This document shows positions 6,673-10,684 of a stretch of DNA of 10,684 nucleotides, piece by piece; position 1 is the stretch's first letter, and each line of letters begins with the position of its first letter. The position numbers and the translations under genes are program-made. The DNA comes from CAZUZD01 sp964624465 (GTDB lineage: Bacteria; Planctomycetota; Planctomycetia; Isosphaerales; Isosphaeraceae): assembly GCA_964624465.1 (NCBI GenBank), contig CAZUZD010000218.1:1-10684 (forward strand), written 5' to 3'. The notes under the pieces are model-generated. The model had not been told where the DNA came from. It saw only the letters and a list, made by a program, of their open reading frames with translations, and made no database searches.

Positions 6673-6678
6673 CATAAT
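6673..6678 (+). promoter_or_regulatory. Candidate -10 box of polX
   Basis: CATAAT, within CATAATAAT, is the only A/T-rich block close to polX and differs from TATAAT at one position. I see no -35 box at 16-18 bases. A start near 6685 would give a leader of about 65 bases. Confidence 0.35.
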
Positions 6679-6749
6679 AATGGCACGTCGCCCGACCGCG
6701 GGCCGGCCCAGCCCCCCGAGCCAGCCCGATCCCCCGGAGCCGACCCGCG

Positions 6750-8477
6750 ATGGACACCGAACGCGTGGCCCAGATGCTCGACCGCATGGGCACCCTGCTC
6801 GAGCTGCGCGGCGAGAACCCGTTCCGCTGCCGCGCCTACCACAACGCCGCCCAGGCGCTCCGGGCCCTGACGACCGACCTCGGCGACCTGATCGCCGAGG
6901 GCAAGCTCGGCGACGTGCCCGGCATCGGGGCCACCCTGCTCGACAAGATCACCCAGCTGGCGACCACCGGCCGGCTGCCCGCCTACGACGACCTCTGCCG
7001 CCAGACCCCGCCCGGCCTGGTCGCGCTGCTGCGCATCCCGGGCCTGGGGCCGAAGAAGATCCAGCAGCTCCACGAGGCGCTCCACATCGAGAGCCTGGCC
7101 GACCTGCGGCGGGCGGCCGAGTCGGGGGCGATCGCCCCCCTGAAGGGGTTCGGGGCGAAGACCGAGGCGAAGATCCTGGAGGGCCTCGGGTTCGTCGAGG
7201 CCGTCGGCGAGCGGGTGCTCCAGAGCGACGCCCGCCGGCTGGCCGTGCCCTTGCTCGCGGCCGTGCGGGCCCAGCCGGGCGTGATCCGCGCCGAGCTCTG
7301 CGGCAGCCTCAGGCGCCGGGCCGACACCATCGGCGACCTCGACCTGCTCTTCGCCGCCACCGACCCGGTGCCGATCCTCGCCGCCTTCGTCGAGCGGCCC
7401 GAGGTCGCAAAGGTCCTGGCGCACGGCCCGACCAAGGCGAGCGTCCGGCTGGCCGGCGGCGTGCAGTGCGACCTCCGCGGCGTCCAGGACGACCAGTTCG
7501 CCTGTGCCCTGCACTACTTCACCGGCTCGAAGGCGCACAACATCGCCATGCGGCGGCGGGCCCAGGAGCGCGGCCTGAAGCTCAACGAGTACAGCCTGGA
7601 GGGGCCCGACGGCCCGATCCCCTGCCCCGACGAGCCGGCGCTGTTCGCCGCGCTCGGACTGCCGTATGTGCCGCCCGAGCTCCGCGAGGATGCCGGCGAG
7701 TTCGCCCTCACGGCCACGCCGGCGCTGGTCGAGCGCTCCGATCTGACCGGCACCTTCCACTGCCACACCGACTGGTCCGACGGCACGGAGACCCTGGAGG
7801 CGATGGCCGAGGCCGCCCGGGCCCGCGGCCTGACGTACCTGGGCATTGCCGACCACTCGCGCTCGGCGGGCTTCGCCGGCGGCCTGTCGATCGAGCGGGT
7901 GCGCCAGCAGTGGGCGGCGATCGACGCCCTGAACGCCCGGTTCGCCGGCGGGTTCCGGCTCTTCAAGGGCATCGAGTGCGACATCCTGGCCGATGGCGCC
8001 CTGGACTATCCCGACGAGGTGCTCGCCGGGTTCGACTACGTGGTGGCCAGCGTGCACTCGCGGTTCGGGCTGCCCCGCAACGAGATGACCGCCCGGATCT
8101 GCCGCGCCGTGCAGAACCCCCACGTCACCATGCTCGGCCACCCCACCGGCCGGTTGTTGCTGGCGCGATCCGGCTACGAGGTCGACCTGCACGCGGTGAT
8201 CGCCGCGGCGGCCGAGGCTGGCACGATGATCGAGATCAACGCCAACCCGCACCGCCTGGACCTCGACGCCGTGCACGTCCGGGCCGCCCGCGCCGCCGGG
8301 ATCCCGATCGTCATCAACCCCGATGCGCACTCGGCCGACGGCCTGGACGACCTCGATTACGGCGTGGGCGTGGCCCGCCGCGGCGGGCTGGCACGGGCCG
8401 ACGTCTTCAACACCGCGCCGGTCGAGGCCGTGACCCTGGCGCTGGCCGCCCGGCGGGCCCGCGCCGTTGGGCGTTGA
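6750..8477 (+). CDS. polX: DNA polymerase/3'-5' exonuclease PolX
   Basis: The 575-residue protein has the usual length and full layout of bacterial family X DNA polymerases, which fill short gaps in base-excision or end-joining repair. The N-terminal helix-hairpin-helix part shows DVPGIG (55-60), RIPGLGPKK (95-103) and LKGFGAKT (131-138). The polymerase palm has G185-S186 followed by the catalytic pair D196 and D198, with the third Asp at D241, and the YFTGSKAHN motif at 256-264. A C-terminal PHP phosphoesterase domain supplies the metal ligands: H337 and H339 (HCHTDWSDG), D368-H369, E409, H436, H464, and D525/H527 (NPDAHS). All expected catalytic residues of both domains appear present, so both activities may be intact. 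GGAG ten bases before ATG is a modest ribosome site. It is transcribed alone or with the DUF2203 gene 228 bases downstream, which has its own promoter. Confidence 0.95.
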   Translation: MDTERVAQMLDRMGTLLELRGENPFRCRAYHNAAQALRALTTDLGDLIAEGKLGDVPGIGATLLDKITQLATTGRLPAYDDLCRQTPPGLVALLRIPGLGPKKIQQLHEALHIESLADLRRAAESGAIAPLKGFGAKTEAKILEGLGFVEAVGERVLQSDARRLAVPLLAAVRAQPGVIRAELCGSLRRRADTIGDLDLLFAATDPVPILAAFVERPEVAKVLAHGPTKASVRLAGGVQCDLRGVQDDQFACALHYFTGSKAHNIAMRRRAQERGLKLNEYSLEGPDGPIPCPDEPALFAALGLPYVPPELREDAGEFALTATPALVERSDLTGTFHCHTDWSDGTETLEAMAEAARARGLTYLGIADHSRSAGFAGGLSIERVRQQWAAIDALNARFAGGFRLFKGIECDILADGALDYPDEVLAGFDYVVASVHSRFGLPRNEMTARICRAVQNPHVTMLGHPTGRLLLARSGYEVDLHAVIAAAAEAGTMIEINANPHRLDLDAVHVRAARAAGIPIVINPDAHSADGLDDLDYGVGVARRGGLARADVFNTAPVEAVTLALAARRARAVGR

Positions 8478-8483
8478 AAAATC

Positions 8484-8505
8484 GGCACTCCCGGGGGGGA
8501 CTGCC
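8484..8505 (+). terminator. Short hairpin after polX
   Basis: GGCA-C-TCCC (8484-8492) pairs with GGGA-C-TGCC (8497-8505), eight pairs with one C-C mismatch and a GGGG loop, starting seven bases after the polX stop. No U-tract follows. It sits just upstream of the next gene's promoter. Confidence 0.4.
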
Positions 8506-8509
8506 CGGC

Positions 8510-8537
8510 TTGCGGGTGGGGGTCCCCCTCCTATAAT
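8510..8537 (+). promoter_or_regulatory. Sigma-70 promoter of the DUF2203 gene
   Basis: TATAAT (8532-8537) is a perfect -10 box, preceded at 16 bases by TTGCGG (8510-8515), which keeps the TTG and matches the -35 in three to four positions. The spacer holds GGGGG-T-CCCCC. Start near 8544 gives a leader of about 160 bases with a 7-bp hairpin, CCCGGAC / GTCCGGG (8608-8624). Confidence 0.7.
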
Positions 8538-8705
8538 GCTCGTGACGCCCCCCGACCGCCCCGGCCGGGGGGCTGTCGCCGTCGTCTGCGTGATGCGGCC
8601 GACCGGGCCCGGACTGGGTCCGGGTCGTCCCGGATGGAGCCGATCCGCCCCGCCCCGACGGCCGATCTCGCGCAACCGGACCGACGATCCGAGGAGAGAT
8701 TTGCC

Positions 8706-9194
8706 ATGACCGCCACCGCGCCCGGAACGGCCCCGCACCGGAAGAAGTTCTTCAGCGTCGAGCAGGCCAACCGGATGCTGCCGCTGGTCCAGCCGATCGT
8801 CGGCGACATCGCCCGCCAGTGGGAGCGCGTGCGCGACCTCGAGCAGCGGCTGGCCGCGCTCTCGCGCCGCGGTACCGCGAAGCGCGGGAACTCCGAGGGC
8901 CTGGAGCCCTACGACGAGGAGGTCAGCTCCAGCAAGGCCGAGCTGGCCGCCGAGCAGGCGCAGCTCCGCGGCTACGTCGACGAGCTGGAGCGCCTGGGCG
9001 TCGAGCTCAAGAGCCCCGACGGCCTCTGCGACTTCCCCAGCCTCCGCGACGGCCGCGAGGTCTACCTCTGCTGGCGCCTGGGCGAGCCCGCCGTGAGCCA
9101 CTGGCACGAGCTCCGCGACGGCGCCGCCGGCCGCCAGCCGCTCGACCCGACCCCGGCCGCCACCAGCACCGGCACCGGCTCGGGGCCCGCCTGA
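8706..9194 (+). CDS. DUF2203 family protein
   Basis: This 162-residue soluble protein matches my memory of the DUF2203 family: an N-terminal motif FFSVEQANRMLPLVQP (15-30), a long charged helical part (about 35-100, likely coiled coil), and a conserved C-terminal block with DFPSLRDGREVYLCWRLGE (109-127) and SHWHEL (131-136) followed by GRQPL. The biochemical function of the family is not known to me; the conserved His, Trp and Asp suggest ligand or metal binding, which is inference. The last 15 residues are Thr/Pro/Gly-rich and probably disordered. The start is set by GAGGAG (8691-8696), nine bases before ATG; an in-frame ATG at 8634 would add 24 poorly conserved residues and has no comparable site. 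It has its own strong promoter and converges on the transporter gene, 37 bases away. Confidence 0.88.
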   Translation: MTATAPGTAPHRKKFFSVEQANRMLPLVQPIVGDIARQWERVRDLEQRLAALSRRGTAKRGNSEGLEPYDEEVSSSKAELAAEQAQLRGYVDELERLGVELKSPDGLCDFPSLRDGREVYLCWRLGEPAVSHWHELRDGAAGRQPLDPTPAATSTGTGSGPA

Positions 9195-9231
9195 GCCGAC
9201 TCCCGACGGTCGACCCCGACCGACCCCCGGA

Positions 9232-10209
9232 TCACCCCCGCGGCCCGTCTCCCCCCTGCTCCGGGGGGGGCGGGCCGTCGTCGTGCGCGGCGACCGCCGC
9301 GGTCGGGCCGGGAGACCCGCCCAGGTACTGCCAGGCGACGGCCGCCAGCAGCGACAGGCCGCCCAGGACGGTCGCCAGGTGCGGCAACTCGCCCGTGCCG
9401 ACCGCCACCCAGATCGGGTTCAGGATCGGCTCCAGCAGCGCGATCAGGCCGGCCTCGACCACGCCGATGGCGTGCAGGCCGACGGCGAACAGCGCATAGG
9501 GGATCGCCATCTGGATGATCCCGAAGCCCGCCAGCACCAGCGCCTGGTGGACGTCGGGCTGCGCGATCGTCCGGCCGCTGGCCAGGGTCAGGGCGGCCAG
9601 GGTCAGGGCCCCGCCCAGGTTGTTGACGGCGCTGAGCCAGAGCGCATCGAGCCCGCGGAGCCGCCGCATCAGGACCATCGTGACGGCATAGAGCAGCCCG
9701 CTGGCCAGCCCCAGGCCCACGCCAGTCCACTCGGCGGGCGTCTGGCCGTGGCCGAACAGCGCGATGGCGGCGATCCCCGGCAGGGCCAGCAGCACGCTGG
9801 TGACCGCCCGCCGGCCCGGTCGCTCGCGGAGCACCAGCGCCCCCAGCGGCACGAGCCAGAGGCTGGCCGAGCACATCAGGAAGATGGCGTTGGCCGCCGT
9901 GGTCGTGCGCATCGACACCAGGTACAGCCCGATCATGAGCCCGAAGACGACCGCCGCCAGGATCAGCACCGGCGGCAGCCGCCACCGCGACGGCCTCACG
10001 AACGGCAGCAGCGCCAGCCCGGCGAACAGGCTGCGATAGACCGCGATGCTCAGCGGATCGAGCGACTGGAGCGCGTCGCTCTTGACCACCACCCCGCCCA
10101 GGCTCCAGCACAGCGCCGCCGCCACCACCGCCAGGCGGCCCAGCGTGGGCGAGACGGTCGCGGCGTGACCCGGATGCAGCTCCGCCTCGGGGCTCGATGG
10201 GCTCGGCAA
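9232..10209 (-). CDS. EamA/DMT family transporter
   Basis: The 325-residue inner-membrane protein has about ten predicted helices in two EamA halves (roughly 24-152 and 161-297), the hallmark of the drug/metabolite transporter superfamily; first-half LCWSLGGVVVK and SIAVYRSLFAGL and second-half EAGLIALLEPILNPIWV are typical. These carriers export or import small metabolites; the substrate cannot be told from sequence. The chain starts with TTG: between the in-frame stop at 10267-10269 and this codon there is no ATG or GTG, and GGAG (10219-10222 on the minus strand) lies nine bases before it. The next Met falls inside helix 3. The C-terminal tail (about 298-325) is Gly/Pro/Asp-rich and its DNA contains the hairpin at 9241-9277. 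It converges on the DUF2203 gene and is divergent from the gene at the right edge. Confidence 0.9.
   Translation of the reverse strand: MPSPSSPEAELHPGHAATVSPTLGRLAVVAAALCWSLGGVVVKSDALQSLDPLSIAVYRSLFAGLALLPFVRPSRWRLPPVLILAAVVFGLMIGLYLVSMRTTTAANAIFLMCSASLWLVPLGALVLRERPGRRAVTSVLLALPGIAAIALFGHGQTPAEWTGVGLGLASGLLYAVTMVLMRRLRGLDALWLSAVNNLGGALTLAALTLASGRTIAQPDVHQALVLAGFGIIQMAIPYALFAVGLHAIGVVEAGLIALLEPILNPIWVAVGTGELPHLATVLGGLSLLAAVAWQYLGGSPGPTAAVAAHDDGPPPPEQGGDGPRG
9241..9277 (+). terminator. Terminator of DUF2203 inside the transporter's coding end
   Basis: CGGCCCG (9241-9247) pairs with CGGGCCG (9271-9277); within, a pyrimidine run pairs with the G8 run through C-G pairs and two wobbles, leaving a seven-base loop around TGCT. 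About 15 pairs in all, 46 bases after the DUF2203 stop. The same bases code for the last residues of the convergent transporter. Confidence 0.6.
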
Positions 10210-10218
10210 CGCGGGGCA

Positions 10219-10222
10219 CTCC
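10219..10222 (-). promoter_or_regulatory. Ribosome binding site for the TTG start
   Basis: GGAG on the minus strand, nine bases from TTG 10209. Together with the absence of any ATG or GTG upstream in frame it supports the unusual start codon. Confidence 0.5.
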
Positions 10223-10325
10223 GGCGAGATTCCGATCGACCAGGCACCGTGCCCGGGCCCGCGATCCTAATCCGCCCCCGCCCCCCCCGGATAGGGCGCG
10301 CACCCTCGTCCGGACGTGCGCCGGC

Positions 10326-10404
10326 GGCTCCTTCGTCCCGTCGATCGCGCTGTCGGCAACTTCCTGATGCCGAAGGAGCCGGCGCGTTGCCGAAGGCCGG
10401 CGCG
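10326..10404. repeat. Nested direct and inverted repeats at a promoter
   Basis: An imperfect tandem repeat covers 10368-10404: TGCCGAAGGAGCCGGCGCGT, then TGCCGAAGGCCGGCGCG, the second lacking two bases and the end. In addition GGCTCCTTCG (10326-10335) is the exact reverse complement of 10371-10380, and TCGGCAAC (10353-10360) that of 10386-10393. The second repeat overlaps the -35 box of the promoter at 10387-10416, so a regulator site or an alternative DNA/RNA fold is possible. Confidence 0.6.
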
Positions 10405-10416
10405 GGGCCTTAGACT
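10387..10416 (+). promoter_or_regulatory. Candidate promoter of the right-edge gene
   Basis: TTGCCG (10387-10392) and TAGACT (10411-10416) are 18 bases apart; each keeps the most conserved bases of its box. Start near 10423 would give a leader of about 72 bases. Confidence 0.5.
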
Positions 10417-10494
10417 GGGGGGCCGATCGGCCCAGCCACATCGGGGGCTCCCCCGGTGCGGGACCGGACGCCGGGTCCGGAGCACGAGGCGCGG

Positions 10495-10684
10495 ATGCCG
10501 CCCCTGATCGCGACAGCGCTGGTGGTTCTTGTGCTCTACGGCCTCGTCCGCTTCCTGACCGGCCTGATCGCACGCCTGGGCGGCGCCCGCCACGGCGCGT
10601 ACCGGCAGCTGGCCGCGCGCGTCAAGGGCCGCTGCGAGTCGCGGGGGCTGGTCGACCCGCCCACGGTGAGCTTCGATCACAACC
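10495..10684 (+). CDS. Membrane-anchored hypothetical protein, 3' end missing
   Basis: Sixty-three codons are visible and the frame runs off the right edge. An N-terminal hydrophobic helix (about residues 3-27, LIATALVVLVLYGLVRFLTG) looks like a membrane anchor or uncleaved signal; the basic segment after it (RLGGARHGAYRQLAARVKGRC) suggests a cytoplasmic stretch by the positive-inside rule. The remaining residues (ESRGLVDPPTVSFDHN) show no family I know. GAGG (10486-10489) sits five bases before ATG, and a promoter candidate lies about 80 bases upstream. Opposite-strand frames here are shadows. Function unknown. Confidence 0.65.
   Translation, partial: MPPLIATALVVLVLYGLVRFLTGLIARLGGARHGAYRQLAARVKGRCESRGLVDPPTVSFDHN

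Larger units (their letters stand above)
6129..6749. other. Long gap with no supported gene
   Basis: This divergent spacer must hold promoters for the PEP-CTERM gene (left) and polX (right). Open frames cross it on both strands, but their translations are Arg/Pro/Gly-rich, lack good ribosome sites and match nothing I know. Small structures seen: GCCCCG-TCG-CGGGGC at 6212-6226; an 11-bp interrupted hairpin at 6314-6349 built from CCTGC/GCAGG and TGCACG/CGTGCA. The 11-mer GTCGGTCAACC occurs twice, near 6232 and 6598. No tRNA-like fold was recognised. Confidence 0.5.

Noticed and set aside
5412..6677. A 421-codon plus-strand frame opposite the PEP-CTERM gene.
   Set aside because: The minus strand has signal peptide, sorting tag and a good ribosome site; the plus-strand frame has none and runs on into non-coding spacer.
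6600..9107. An 835-codon open frame on the minus strand opposite polX and the DUF2203 gene.
   Set aside because: The plus strand shows complete catalytic motifs of PolX; the antisense translation is Gly/Ala/Arg-rich without any family motif.
1..10684. A coordinated novel defence or biosynthetic system.
   Set aside because: Neighbouring genes are separately promoted, often convergent, and belong to unrelated housekeeping or envelope functions; nothing links them into one system.

Overview
The window reads as a piece of chromosome from a high-GC planctomycete, most likely of the Isosphaeraceae type. This is an inference from gene content: a PEP-CTERM surface protein, a Gly/Met-rich secreted-type protein, a DUF2203 protein, a bacterial PolX, a six-domain ribosomal protein S1 without a Shine-Dalgarno, and GC-rich spacers with strong hairpins but almost no U-tracts. 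I see no rRNA, tRNA, CRISPR array, insertion sequence, integrase, phage gene or sign of a recent insertion.

Layout, left to right: (1) the 3' part of a Gly/Met-rich protein gene (+), cut by the left edge, ending in a 16-bp hairpin. (2) A small lipoprotein gene (-) convergent with it. (3) A divergent spacer of about 380 bases with a promoter for each side. (4) rpsA (+), ribosomal protein S1. (5) Two terminator-type hairpins and a long structured leader, then a sigma-70 family gene of the RpoD type without region 1.1 (+). (6) A hairpin shared with the convergent PEP-CTERM protein gene (-). (7) A gap of about 620 bases with no recognisable gene. (8) polX (+), a DNA polymerase X with a PHP nuclease domain. 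(9) A DUF2203 gene (+) with its own near-consensus promoter. (10) A convergent EamA/DMT transporter gene (-) that starts at TTG. (11) A spacer with repeats and a promoter, then the 5' end of a membrane-anchored protein gene (+) cut by the right edge.

The genes look like separate transcription units rather than one operon: almost every gene has its own leader and most are followed by a hairpin. The information-processing genes (rpsA, sigma factor, polX) are housekeeping; the lipoprotein, PEP-CTERM protein and transporter act at the cell envelope. I found no multigene system that looks new. The points most worth a second look are in the non-coding DNA: a 17-bp stem in the sigma-factor leader, a pyrimidine tract in the leader of the SD-less rpsA mRNA, the repeat cluster at the right-edge promoter, and a recurrent style of terminator without a U-tract. 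Start codons were judged by eye from Shine-Dalgarno spacing, family lengths and signal peptides.
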